Below, piece after piece: positions 14,270 through 22,858 of a stretch of 64,000 nt of DNA. Positions within the stretch are counted from its first letter, which is position 1. Each line of letters opens with the position of its first letter. Origin of the DNA: DASUBN01 sp050261675 (GTDB lineage: Bacteria; Pseudomonadota; Gammaproteobacteria; Natronospirales; REEB76); contig JBLNDO010000030.1 in NCBI GenBank assembly GCA_050261675.1, forward strand, positions 1 through 64,000, given 5' to 3'. A program made the position numbers and the translations under genes. The notes under the pieces were generated by a model. That model saw only the letters and a program-made list of their open reading frames with translations, was not told where the DNA came from and did no database searches.

Positions 14270-14665
14270 ATGAAACCGAGACATATATTGATGGCGGCCC
14301 TGCTGGGCCTCGTTTCCACGGCGGTCTTCGCCGCCAACCCCGCACCGGCGGCGGCCACGGGCGGCAGCATGGGCCACGGCCCGGGCATGAAGTTCTGCGA
14401 GAGCCACGCCAAGGACTGCGCCGACCAGGCGGCGAAGTTCGACCAGTGGTGTTCGGCCAACGCCCAGAAATGCACGGACCTCAAGGCCTTCGTCGAGCGG
14501 CACCGGGAGTGGTGCGAGGCGAACAAGGGCGAGTGCAAGGAAGTGCGCGAGCAGGCCCGGGCCGACCGGAAGGAATGGTGCTCGAAGCATCCGGACCGGA
14601 TGCGCTGCAAGGCGATGAACACGAAGGACGAAGACACCGAAAACGACACGATGCCGCCTTCTTGA
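14270..14665 (+). CDS. Secreted Cys-rich helical repeat protein
   Basis: 131 aa. A signal peptide (about 1-22, ending VFAA) precedes a mature protein with eight cysteines arranged as four similar units: FC-x6-C, WC-x6-C, WC-x6-C and WC-x8-C, each starting with an aromatic residue and separated by charged helical stretches. This is what four disulphide-stapled helices or a metal-binding helical bundle would look like. The tail is acidic and hydrophilic. No family recognised. The gene is directly downstream of repeat copy 4 and followed by a strong terminator. Confidence 0.65.
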   Translation: MKPRHILMAALLGLVSTAVFAANPAPAAATGGSMGHGPGMKFCESHAKDCADQAAKFDQWCSANAQKCTDLKAFVERHREWCEANKGECKEVREQARADRKEWCSKHPDRMRCKAMNTKDEDTENDTMPPS

Positions 14666-14688
14666 TCCATGCTGATCCTGCTGAGACA

Positions 14689-14712
14689 AAACCGGCTCGA
14701 AAGAGCCGGTTT
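14689..14712 (+). terminator. Intrinsic terminator after the Cys-rich gene
   Basis: Stem aaaccggctc / gagccggttt (10 bp) with a GAAA tetraloop and a following T-run, 24 bp after the stop codon at 14665. Confidence 0.9.
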
Positions 14713-14762
14713 TTATCTGCCGCGAAGAGGACGATTCGGACGAAGCGGTTTATTCGGACTGG

Positions 14763-14782
14763 ATTCCTGCTTCCGCAGGAAT
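14763..14782. repeat. Short palindrome of the attcctgc/gcaggaat type
   Basis: Perfect 8-bp stem (attcctgc, ttcc loop, gcaggaat) followed by gacgga. Closely similar short palindromes (attcc.gc...gc.ggaat followed by gacg) are common interspersed repeats in proteobacterial intergenic DNA. It sits between the terminator at 14689-14712 and the start of the next gene. Confidence 0.5.
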
Positions 14783-14862
14783 GACGGAATCAGGCCGGTT
14801 TTTTGTTCCGAGACAGGCGATGCTACCATCCGCTTGAGTCCGCAACCTCACCGGGGAAATCC

Positions 14863-15267
14863 ATGCCGCAGCGACCCACGAGCGTGACGGTGATCGCCAT
14901 CCTGCTGATCGTGTTCGGCACCCTCGCCTTCCTCGGTCTCGCGGCGTTCCAGGCGGTGAAGGACGATCCGAGCGTGCAGGCGGCGCTGGCGAATCTCCCT
15001 TCCACCAACACGCTGGACTTCGTGGTGGGATACATCGGCGCCGGCCTGTACGTGGCCTGCGGCACCGGCTTCCTCCTCCGCCAGGGCTGGATGCGCTTCC
15101 TGCTGCTGCTCTGGACCCTGCTCTCCCTGGTCTACGAGAACTACCGGGGGCACATGACGGTGTTTTCCTTCGGCCGGGATCTTGTGTTCTACGGGGTGGT
15201 GTTTTTCTTCCTGTTCACGGCCAAGGCCCGGGGCTGGTTCGGCGCCAAGGCTGCCCAGAAGCCCTAG
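14863..15267 (+). CDS. Small integral membrane protein, four predicted spans
   Basis: 134 aa. Hydrophobic segments lie at about residues 7-27, 49-68, 73-90 and 101-119. The N-terminus (MPQRPTSVTVIAILLIVFGT) resembles many uncharacterised membrane proteins that begin RP..V.V.A.L. The ATG has ggggaaa upstream. It is transcribed alone. Function unknown. Confidence 0.6.
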   Translation: MPQRPTSVTVIAILLIVFGTLAFLGLAAFQAVKDDPSVQAALANLPSTNTLDFVVGYIGAGLYVACGTGFLLRQGWMRFLLLLWTLLSLVYENYRGHMTVFSFGRDLVFYGVVFFFLFTAKARGWFGAKAAQKP

Positions 15268-15374
15268 GGACCGGCCGGCCACCCCCATGATCGCGACATA
15301 TTGTGGTCATAAAATCCCGGTTATACTTAACATATATTTCTGATTACATAATCGCTTTCCAGAGGGGTGAGGGT

Positions 15375-17669
15375 ATGACGATCTCGAAGATGGCGCCCGG
15401 CCGGGCGCTCCTGGTTTCCCTGTTGTCGCTCGCCGGCGCCTTCCACCTGGCCGCCGCGTCCGCCGCCACGGTGGCGAGCATCACGCTCGCCGTGCCCACC
15501 AAGACCCTGACCGCCGGCAACACCGAGACCCTGAAGGCGACGGCCAAGGACTCCAGCGGCCACGTGATCAGCGGCGTGGCGTTCACTTGGACCTCCAGCA
15601 GCACCAAGGTGCTCACGATCTCGAGCGCGGGCCTCGCCAAGGGCCTGTTCCCGGGAAGCAGCACGGTCAAGGTCACGGGCGGCGGCAAGACCGCCAGCGT
15701 CACCCTCAGCGTGGTGGTGGCCAGCGTCACCCTCACCGCACCCAGCAAGACCCTGAAGGTGGGCAGCCACGAGACCCTGAAGGCGGTGGCCAAGAACTCC
15801 GCCGGCCAGGTGATCACCGGGGTGACGTTCAAGTGGACCTCCAGCCACAGCACCATCGTGAGTGTCGGTTCCACCGGCGTGGCGACGGCCCTGACCTCCG
15901 GCAGCGCGACCCTCAAGGCGTCGGTCGGCCCGAAGTCGGCGAGCGTCGTCATCACCGTGCCTCCCCACGTCGCGGGCATCGCCGCCAAGGGCAGCGCCAT
16001 CGCCGGGGCCACCGTCACACTGGTGGACAAGAACGGCGCGACGATCTCGACCGTCACCGGGAGCGACGGCAGCTACAGCCTGGACACCACCGGCCTCACG
16101 CCGCCCTTCATGGTGTCCGTGCAGGTGGATCCCAAGACCGTGCTCTACAGCGTCAGCGACACCGCGAACCCTGGCATGGTCATCAACGTGACGCCCCTGA
16201 CGGACCTCATCATCCGCTCCTGGTACAGCGTGCAGGGCCTGGATGTGGCCACGGCCTTCGCGGCCCCGGTCACCGACCCGCCGCCCTCCCCGACCGACGT
16301 GCAGATCATCAGCAACGTGGTGGTGCAGGTCACCGCCCTGTGGCTGCAGCAGAACGGCGTGGACACCACCAGCTTCAGCCCCATCAGCACGGCCTTCACG
16401 GCGAACGGCACCGGCGCGGACGCGGTGCTGGACGACACCACGGTGGACACGGGCACCGGCGCCATCACCATCAGCGCCGGCACCGTCAGCCAAAGCTCGA
16501 CCGTGACCTACGACACGGGCACCAGCTCCATGAACGTGGCCACCACCACCACCGACAGCAGCACCAGCACGACCGACAGCAGCGTGCAGGGCACGGTGGT
16601 CGCGACCAGCAGCGATGCGCAGACGGCGCTCACTGCGATCACCACCACGCTCAACTCCTTCGCCAGCACGGTGAATACGAAAGGTAGCGCTCTCGCGGCC
16701 AGCGACGTCAAACCTTTCTTGGATACCGGCTTGCTGAACGAAGGTTTGGATCAGGACCTGTTCGCGGACAACATCGCCGATAACTTCAACGGCACACAGA
16801 CGGGCGGCACGCCCGTGAGCGTCTCGTTCCAGGTGCTGAATATCCAGACGCTCGATACCGTCAACGGCCTCGCCGACGTGAACTTCATCATGACCGAGAC
16901 CGCGGGCAACCAGACCCAGACCCAGACCGACGAGTTCTTCTTCAAGGACCAGGGCAATGGTACCTGGCTCTTCTACGGCGACAATCGGCCCGCCAAGCTC
17001 AGCGTCGCCGCCGAGGTGCGCACCAACCAGGGCACGAATAACGCCGCGAACGGGCCCGACATCAACCTCGACGTCCGTCCGCTCACGGGCCTCTACTCGG
17101 GCATCACCGCGAACGGCGGCCCCATCAGCAATCAAGCCTTCACCCAGCAGGGCACCGAGGATGACGTCTATATCCCGGATCCGGCCGTCCCGGCCACCAC
17201 CGTGACCGTGACGCGGGACGTCTTCTTCTACAACACCGGGGTGTTGGGAAGCCTGCCCTCTCCCGGCACCAGCCTGACCATCACCCTGACGCCCGTCTCC
17301 GGTCCGGCGCAGCCCTACACGGTGCTGACCAACGCCGTCACCAACGAGGGCATCTCCATCACGAGCCCCACCGGCTCCACCCTGGCCACGGCCACCTTGG
17401 GCACGCCGCTGCACGTGGTTTGGACCCTGCCGAAGACCTTCGCCGTGGCGGAAGTGAAATTGGAAGGCTTCGCGGAAACCGACCCGGGCCAGAACGACAA
17501 CATCCAATGCAACGCTCCCAAGCCGGTGCTCTCCAACACGGCCACCTCGGGCGACATCACGATACCCACCACCTGCGGCGGCAAGTCCGTCCTGGGCGCG
17601 ATCCTCAACGTGAACGTGATCGGCGTGAACGGCGAGCGGGAGATCATCGACTACGAATTCCAGAACTGA
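15375..17669 (+). CDS. Large secreted protein with BIG2-type Ig-like repeats
   Basis: 764 aa. A signal peptide (about 1-32, ending SAAT) is followed by two bacterial Ig-like (BIG2) repeats at roughly 33-115 and 116-200, recognisable from TLTAGNTETLKATAKDSSGH and TLKVGSHETLKAVAKNSAGQ, with the strands FTWTSSS and FKWTSSH. A carboxypeptidase regulatory-like segment (about 203-260, GATVTLVDKNGATISTVTGS) comes next, then a long Ser/Thr-rich region and a C-terminal beta-rich region with two cysteines. There is no anchor or sorting signal, so it is probably secreted or surface-attached, with an adhesive or structural role. gaggggtgaggg precedes the ATG. A perfect bidirectional terminator follows. 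Confidence 0.7.
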   Translation: MTISKMAPGRALLVSLLSLAGAFHLAAASAATVASITLAVPTKTLTAGNTETLKATAKDSSGHVISGVAFTWTSSSTKVLTISSAGLAKGLFPGSSTVKVTGGGKTASVTLSVVVASVTLTAPSKTLKVGSHETLKAVAKNSAGQVITGVTFKWTSSHSTIVSVGSTGVATALTSGSATLKASVGPKSASVVITVPPHVAGIAAKGSAIAGATVTLVDKNGATISTVTGSDGSYSLDTTGLTPPFMVSVQVDPKTVLYSVSDTANPGMVINVTPLTDLIIRSWYSVQGLDVATAFAAPVTDPPPSPTDVQIISNVVVQVTALWLQQNGVDTTSFSPISTAFTANGTGADAVLDDTTVDTGTGAITISAGTVSQSSTVTYDTGTSSMNVATTTTDSSTSTTDSSVQGTVVATSSDAQTALTAITTTLNSFASTVNTKGSALAASDVKPFLDTGLLNEGLDQDLFADNIADNFNGTQTGGTPVSVSFQVLNIQTLDTVNGLADVNFIMTETAGNQTQTQTDEFFFKDQGNGTWLFYGDNRPAKLSVAAEVRTNQGTNNAANGPDINLDVRPLTGLYSGITANGGPISNQAFTQQGTEDDVYIPDPAVPATTVTVTRDVFFYNTGVLGSLPSPGTSLTITLTPVSGPAQPYTVLTNAVTNEGISITSPTGSTLATATLGTPLHVVWTLPKTFAVAEVKLEGFAETDPGQNDNIQCNAPKPVLSNTATSGDITIPTTCGGKSVLGAILNVNVIGVNGEREIIDYEFQN

Positions 17670-17695
17670 CGATCGCTTCGCTCATCGCTCAAAAC

Positions 17696-17721
17696 AAAAC
17701 CGCCCCGAAAGGGGCGGTTTT
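17696..17721. terminator. Bidirectional intrinsic terminator
   Basis: An 11-bp perfect stem (aaaaccgcccc, GAAA loop, ggggcggtttt) with A and T runs on the two sides. It separates the Ig-like gene from the convergent hyf operon and abuts the hyfI stop codon. Its stem sequence is the same as that of the terminator at 3965-3988. Confidence 0.9.
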
Positions 17722-18237
17722 TTATGAGGATTTACACGCCTGGATGGCCGCAGCGATGCCGCGCAGGAGCGCCTCGGGCGAGGGCGGGCAGCCGGGCACT
17801 TCCACGTCCACCGGGATCACGTCCGCGACGCGGCCGCGCAGGGCGTAGCTCGGGCAGAAGATGCCCTCGCCCCTGCCGCAGGCGCCCACGGCCACCACCA
17901 GGCGCGGCTCGGGCGTGGCCTCGTAGACGCGCTTCAGGGCCGCTTCCATGTGCTTGGACACGGGCCCGGTGACCAGTAGCAGGTCCGCGTGGCGCGGGCT
18001 CGCCACGAACTTGATGCCCAATCCTTCCAGGTTGTAGTAGGGATTGGTGAGGGCGTGGATCTCGAGTTCGCAGCCGTTGCAGGAGCCGGCGTCCACGTGG
18101 CGGATGCAGAGCGCGCGGCCGAGCACGCCGAGGATGTCCGCGCCGAGCGCCTCGCGGCGGCGCCAGGCCTCCTCCGCCCGCGGCGCGGGTTCGGTGACGA
18201 CGCCGATCCGGCCGATCTGCTTCAGGGTCTTGAGCAC
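17722..18237 (-). CDS. hyfI: Complex I NuoB / hydrogenase-4 HyfI-type iron-sulfur subunit
   Basis: 171 aa. It has the four cysteines that bind the proximal [4Fe-4S] cluster in NuoB and the small subunits of group 4 hydrogenases: SCNGCELE (two), VGACGRGEG and VPGCPPSPEALL. It should therefore carry electrons to or from the HyfG interface on the cytoplasmic side of the membrane. Last gene of the hyfBCEFGI operon, 10 bp after hyfG. There is no HyfA/HyfH-type ferredoxin subunit, so the electron donor or acceptor is not encoded here. Confidence 0.85.
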   Translation of the reverse strand: MLKTLKQIGRIGVVTEPAPRAEEAWRRREALGADILGVLGRALCIRHVDAGSCNGCELEIHALTNPYYNLEGLGIKFVASPRHADLLLVTGPVSKHMEAALKRVYEATPEPRLVVAVGACGRGEGIFCPSYALRGRVADVIPVDVEVPGCPPSPEALLRGIAAAIQACKSS

Positions 18238-18247
18238 GCGCCCTCCG

Positions 18248-19789
18248 CTACAGGTCCTGCCCGCTGTAGGACAGGTTGAAGGATTTGTTGATGAGCGGGA
18301 AATCCGGGACGATGTTGCCGAGCACCGCGTGCTCGAGCACCGGCCAGTTCTGCCACGACGGGTCGTGGGGATGGCAGCGGCGGACGGTCTCGCCCTCGCC
18401 GCTCTCCAGCATCACGAGCACCGGCCCGCGCCAGCCCTCGATCCAGCCGACCCCCAGGCGCCCCGCCGGAGCGGGCGGCGGTTCGACGCGCGTCCCGCCC
18501 GCGGGCAGGTCTTCGAGCAGCCGCCGGCAGAGGCGCAGGGATTCCAAGAGCTCGTCGAAGCGCACGTCGACGCGGGCGGCCACGTCGCCCGCGAGGGCGC
18601 CGCACTGGCGGAGGTCCAGGCGGTCGTAGGGCGCCGTGGGATGGTCGGCGCGCAGGTCCCAGGACTGGCCGCTGGCCCGGCCGGCGAGGCCGATCAGCCC
18701 TAAGTCCCGGGCGAGCGCCGGCGCCACGCGACCGGCGCCCAGGAAGCGGTCCTGCAGGCCGGCGTGGTCGTCGTAGATGTCCCGCAGCGCGAGCACTTCT
18801 TTTTCCAGCGGCGGCAGCGCTTCCAGCAAGGCGCGGCGCTGGTCCTCCGCGAGATCGGAAGCCACGCCGCCCGGCACCACCGCGTCCATGGAATAGCGGG
18901 CGCCGAAGGCGCGGGCGTTCATGCGCAGCAGGTCTTCCTTCAGGCGCGAGAAATGGGCGAGGCCCACGGTGAAGCCGGCGTCGTTGCCGAGCGCCCCGAG
19001 GTCGCCGAGGTGGTTGGCGAGGCGCTCGCGTTCCAGCAGGAGCGCCCGCAGCCAGAGCGCGCGCGCGGGCGGGGCCGCGCCGGTGATGGCTTCCAGCGCC
19101 ATGCAGTAGGCCCAGGAGAAGGCCACGGCGGAATCCCCGGAGACCCGCGACGCGAGGCGGTGGCCTTCCATGAGCGGCAGGGCCTCGAAGCGCTTCTCGA
19201 TGCCCTTGTGCACGTAGCCGAGCCGCTCCTCGAGACGCAGCACCTTCTCGCCCACCACGGAGAAGCGGAAATGCCCGGGCTCGATGGTGCCGGCGTGCAC
19301 CGGTCCCACGGCGATCTCGTGCACGCCCTCCCCCGCCACGGCCACGAAGGGATAGTGCTCGTCCTTCACGGGTCCGGTCTCGCGGGGGGCGTCGCGCCGC
19401 AGGGGGTAATGGTCCAGGGGCCAGGCGGCGTGGCGCAGCCAGTCGCGGGTGTCGCCGCCGTAGGCGCAGAGCCCCAGGAGGTCGAAGGCCGCCCGCTGCA
19501 TGCGTCCGGCGGCCGGGAAGATCTCCGCCAGGTTCGGATAGCCGGAGGTGGCGCCGCCGTCCAGCGCGTGCTCCAGGATCAGCAGGCCCTCCGCGTCCTG
19601 CAGCGCGACGCGCAGCAGGAAACCGCCGCTCCGGTCGCGCTCGTCGGTGCCCCACAGGGCGTGCAGCAGGCCGCCGTTCTCGCGCACGGCGGCGCAGGCG
19701 GCGCGCAGCTCCGCCGCCTCGACCCAGGCACGGCGCGCCGGCGCCGCCCCGGGCAGGGTCTCGTACGTGAGTTTGGGCATCTCGATCAC
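18248..19789 (-). CDS. hyfG: HyfG/HycE-like fused NuoC-NuoD subunit lacking the Ni-binding cysteines
   Basis: 513 aa. An N-terminal NuoC-like part (about 1-140, with FDLLGLCAYGGDTRDWLRH) is fused to a NuoD-like large-subunit domain (about 150-513, GPVHAGTIEPGHFRFSVVGE; LGYVHKGIEKR). In true [NiFe] hydrogenases loop L1 reads RVCGICGFAHS and the C-terminus reads DPCYSCTDR. Here these are RVSGDSAVAFS (about 215-225) and NLSYSGQDL (about 505-513), so all four Ni ligands are replaced (three Ser and one Gly). The subunit is complete, has no C-terminal processing site, and there are no hyp or protease genes nearby. It fits an energy-converting hydrogenase-related (Ehr-type) complex, not a hydrogenase. 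Confidence 0.85.
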   Translation of the reverse strand: MIEMPKLTYETLPGAAPARRAWVEAAELRAACAAVRENGGLLHALWGTDERDRSGGFLLRVALQDAEGLLILEHALDGGATSGYPNLAEIFPAAGRMQRAAFDLLGLCAYGGDTRDWLRHAAWPLDHYPLRRDAPRETGPVKDEHYPFVAVAGEGVHEIAVGPVHAGTIEPGHFRFSVVGEKVLRLEERLGYVHKGIEKRFEALPLMEGHRLASRVSGDSAVAFSWAYCMALEAITGAAPPARALWLRALLLERERLANHLGDLGALGNDAGFTVGLAHFSRLKEDLLRMNARAFGARYSMDAVVPGGVASDLAEDQRRALLEALPPLEKEVLALRDIYDDHAGLQDRFLGAGRVAPALARDLGLIGLAGRASGQSWDLRADHPTAPYDRLDLRQCGALAGDVAARVDVRFDELLESLRLCRRLLEDLPAGGTRVEPPPAPAGRLGVGWIEGWRGPVLVMLESGEGETVRRCHPHDPSWQNWPVLEHAVLGNIVPDFPLINKSFNLSYSGQDL

Positions 19790-19792
19790 GGC

Positions 19793-21244
19793 CTAGCCGA
19801 TGAGCTTCGCCGCCTCGCGGAACCATTCCGCGAGGTAGGGCGGCATCCACAGGCCCAGCATCAGGACGAGGGCCAGGTGCGTGAACACGGGGATGAGCGC
19901 CGGCGAGTGCGGCAGGCGCGGCAGGTGGGTTTCGCCGAACACCATGGCCTGCACGCGGGTGAAGATGGCGCCGAAGGCGACGCCGAGCGCCGTGAGCAGG
20001 ATGGGCGTGGCCCAGGGGTGGTCGCGCATGGCGGTGATCAGGATCAGGAACTCGCTGGCGAACACGCCGAAGGGCGGCATGCCGAGGATAGCGAGGGTGC
20101 CGACCATGAGCCCCCAGCCCACGGTGGGGCTGACGGTGATGAGGCCGCGGATCTGGTCCATGACCTGGGTCTTGGCCTTCTGGGCGGCGTGGCCCACGGC
20201 GAAGAAGATGGCGGACTTGGTGAGGGAATGCACGGTCATGTGCAGGAGCGCGGCGAAATTCGCCACCGGCCCGCCCATGCCGAAGGCGAAGGTGGCGATG
20301 CCCATGTGCTCGATGGAGGAATAGGCGAACAGGCGCTTCACGTCCTTCTGCCGCCACAGCAGGAACGAGGCCAGCACCACCGAGAGCAGGCCGAAGCCCA
20401 TCATGAGGCCTCCGGCCACGTGGGTCTGCACCGCGCCCTCCACCAGCACCTTGCAGCGCACCACGGCGTAGAGCGCGACGTTGAGCAGCAACCCGGAGAG
20501 CACCGCGGACACGGGCGTCGGGCCCTCGGCGTGGGCGTCCGGCAGCCAGTTGTGCAGGGGCGCCAAGCCCACCTTGGTGCCGTAACCCACCAGCAGGAAC
20601 ACGAAGGCGAGCGAGAGCACCGTGGGCTCGAGCTGGCCTTTTACCTGGTTCAGGTGGGTCCAGAGGAGCGCGGTGGTGCCGGAACTGCCGAGCAGCTTCT
20701 CGGCGGCGAAGTACAGCAGGATGGTGCCGAACAGGGCCTGGGCGATGCCGACACCGCAGAGCACGAAATACTTCCACGCCGCCTCGATGGAGGCCGGCGT
20801 GCGGTAGAGCGACACCAGGAGCACCGTGGCGAGCGTCGCCGCCTCCAGCGCCACCCACAGGAGTCCCATGTTGTTGGTGGTGAGCGCCAAGAGCATGGTG
20901 AACATGAAGAGCTGGAACATGCTGTGGTAGAGCCGGAGGCGCCGCGGGTTCACCCGGCCGTGGTGCGCCTCGATGCGCATGTAGGGCCGCGAGAACAGCG
21001 TGGTGGTGAAGCCCACCAGCGCCGTCAAGGCCACCAGGAACACGTTGAACGGGTCCATGAAGAACTGCTCGTTCAGGGCGAGCATCGGCCCGCCGGCGAT
21101 CACCTTCCAGGTGAGCCAGACGGCGGCGGCGAAGGTGCCGGCGCCCACGGCCACGTTGGCCTCCGGCGCCCAGCGGCGCTCGCCGATGATCGCCAGGAGA
21201 AGGCTCCCGGAGAGCGGCAGGGCGAGCAGCACGAGTATCTCCAC
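19793..21244 (-). CDS. hyfF: HyfF-like NuoL/NuoM-family proton-pumping membrane subunit
   Basis: 483 aa, about 13-14 membrane spans. The antiporter-like signature is clear: YGTKVGLAPLHNWLPDAHAE and GPTPVSAVLSGLLLN, with the lysine and histidine/glutamate residues of the ion channel, then FAYSSIEHMGIATFAFG and HSLTKSAIFFAVGHA. It starts 1 bp after hyfE and ends 3 bp before hyfG. Length is near that of HyfF (about 520). Within the complex it should form one of two ion-translocating modules. Confidence 0.85.
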   Translation of the reverse strand: MEILVLLALPLSGSLLLAIIGERRWAPEANVAVGAGTFAAAVWLTWKVIAGGPMLALNEQFFMDPFNVFLVALTALVGFTTTLFSRPYMRIEAHHGRVNPRRLRLYHSMFQLFMFTMLLALTTNNMGLLWVALEAATLATVLLVSLYRTPASIEAAWKYFVLCGVGIAQALFGTILLYFAAEKLLGSSGTTALLWTHLNQVKGQLEPTVLSLAFVFLLVGYGTKVGLAPLHNWLPDAHAEGPTPVSAVLSGLLLNVALYAVVRCKVLVEGAVQTHVAGGLMMGFGLLSVVLASFLLWRQKDVKRLFAYSSIEHMGIATFAFGMGGPVANFAALLHMTVHSLTKSAIFFAVGHAAQKAKTQVMDQIRGLITVSPTVGWGLMVGTLAILGMPPFGVFASEFLILITAMRDHPWATPILLTALGVAFGAIFTRVQAMVFGETHLPRLPHSPALIPVFTHLALVLMLGLWMPPYLAEWFREAAKLIG

Positions 21245-21245
21245 C

Positions 21246-21905
21246 TCAGTCCTCCTTGAGCTTTTCCATGTGGTGCAGGTCGAGGCTGTCGAACTGCTCC
21301 CGGATCTGGAAGAAGAAGATGCCGAGGATCAGCACGCCCACCAGCACGTCCAGCGCCACGCCGAGCTCCACCACCATGGGCATGCCGTAGGTGGTGCTGG
21401 TGGCGGCGAAGAACAGGCCGTTCTCCATGGCGAGGAAGCCGAGCACCTGGGTGATGGCCTTGCGGCGGGTGATCATCATAAGGAAGGAGAGCAGCACCAC
21501 CGCGAGCGCGATGCCGAGGGTGCTGCGGGTCACCGTGTGGCCGAGCTCGGAGATGGGCTGGGCGAGCGAGAAGCAGAAGATCACCAGCACGAGCCCGGCG
21601 AGCATGATGGTGGGGGCGTTGATGATGGTCTCGCTCTCCCAGCGCGCCCCGAGGCGGGCGATGAGGCGGTGCATGATGAACGGCAGGGCGATGACCTTGA
21701 GCAGCAGCGTCAGCGCCGCGGAGAAGAACAGGTGGTACTGGCCGGTGGACACCATCACCACGGTGATGGAGACGAATAGGGCCGCGCCCTGCAGGGCGTA
21801 CAGGGTCACGAGGGTGAGCACCCTCCGCTGCGCCAGCATGGCGAAGGACAGCAGCAGCAGCAGCGCCGCGCAAAGGTCGATGAGCTGGGAGGCGAAGCCG
21901 GCCAC
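21246..21905 (-). CDS. hyfE: HyfE-like membrane subunit (NuoK-related)
   Basis: 219 aa from a GTG start with ggggag 6 nt upstream. Six hydrophobic spans. The motif TRRKAITQVLGFLAMENGLF is typical of HyfE proteins, with the membrane glutamate that NuoK-type subunits need, and the C-terminus is FFQIREQFDSLDLHHMEKL. The gene lies between hyfC and hyfF with almost no spacing. It links the NuoH-like and NuoL-like parts of the membrane arm. Confidence 0.8.
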   Translation of the reverse strand: MAGFASQLIDLCAALLLLLSFAMLAQRRVLTLVTLYALQGAALFVSITVVMVSTGQYHLFFSAALTLLLKVIALPFIMHRLIARLGARWESETIINAPTIMLAGLVLVIFCFSLAQPISELGHTVTRSTLGIALAVVLLSFLMMITRRKAITQVLGFLAMENGLFFAATSTTYGMPMVVELGVALDVLVGVLILGIFFFQIREQFDSLDLHHMEKLKED

Positions 21906-21907
21906 GG

Positions 21908-22858
21908 TCAGCTCCCCAGGAGCAGGTGCACCAGGAGCCCCAGCACCGCCAGCAGGAAGGCGGTGGCGAGGAACTCCGGGGCCCGGAAGATGCGCATCTT
22001 GGCGTTCAGGGTCTCGACGAGCGCGAGACCCGCGCCCGCCGCGGCGAGTTTCACGGTGGTCACGGGGACGGCGAGCAGGAGCCCCAGGTTGTCGCCGGTG
22101 TCGGCGGCGAGGCCCCAGGGCAGGAACAGGGCCAGGCCGATGCAGGTGTAGTTGAAGAGCTTGAGCGCCACGGACCACTCGATGAGCGCGAGATGCCGCG
22201 CCGAATACTCGAGGACGGTGGCCTCGTGGATCATGGTGAGCTCGAGGTGCGTCGCCGGATTGTCCACCGGGATGCGGGCGTTCTCGGCCAAAAGCACCAT
22301 GAGGAAGGCGATGCCGGCGAAGGCCAGGCTGGGATAGAGCGCGAGTTCCCGGTGTGCCAGCACGTCCACGGTGGTGGGCAGCGAGGTGCTGTGGGAAATC
22401 AGCGAGGCGGTGAAGAACACCATGAGCAGCGCGGGCTCGGCGAGGAAGCCCACCAGCATCTCGCGGCGCGCGCCCAGGGAGCCGAAGGCGGTGCCGATGT
22501 CCATGGCGGCGAGCGCGAGGGCGACCCGCGCCGTGGCGAACAGGCCCACGAGGGCGATGGCGTCCGCCGCCACGGCGAACGGCAGGCCGGTCCAGAGCGT
22601 GGGGATGATGGCGGCGGCGAGGCCCATGGCCGCGAACTGCACGTAGGGGACGAGGCGGAACAGCGGCGAGGCGCCCTCGGCGATGACCGCGTCCTTGTGG
22701 AACAGCTTGCGCAGCAGGCGGTAGGGCTGCAGGAGCCCGGGACCGCTCTTGTTCTGCAGCCAGGCGCGGCACTGGTTCACCCAACCCATGAGCAGGGGCG
22801 CCGCCGCCACCGCCAGGAGGATCTCGACGCCTTGGGCAACGAGGCGCGCGGCGCTCAC
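21908..22858 (-). CDS. hyfC: HyfC-like NuoH-family membrane subunit
   Basis: 316 aa, eight or so spans. The start is a GTG overlapping the hyfB stop codon by 4 nt (GTGA). The family signatures are intact: NQCRAWLQNKSGPGLLQPYR near the start, AENARIPVDNPATHLELT and MIHEATVLEYSARHLA, with the conserved acidic residues at the membrane interface. NuoH-type subunits couple redox chemistry at the HyfG/HyfI interface to ion pumping. Confidence 0.85.
   Translation of the reverse strand: MSAARLVAQGVEILLAVAAAPLLMGWVNQCRAWLQNKSGPGLLQPYRLLRKLFHKDAVIAEGASPLFRLVPYVQFAAMGLAAAIIPTLWTGLPFAVAADAIALVGLFATARVALALAAMDIGTAFGSLGARREMLVGFLAEPALLMVFFTASLISHSTSLPTTVDVLAHRELALYPSLAFAGIAFLMVLLAENARIPVDNPATHLELTMIHEATVLEYSARHLALIEWSVALKLFNYTCIGLALFLPWGLAADTGDNLGLLLAVPVTTVKLAAAGAGLALVETLNAKMRIFRAPEFLATAFLLAVLGLLVHLLLGS

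Noticed and set aside
18248..19789. Functional [NiFe] hydrogenase large subunit
   Set aside because: All four Ni-binding cysteines are replaced, and no maturation genes or C-terminal processing site are present.
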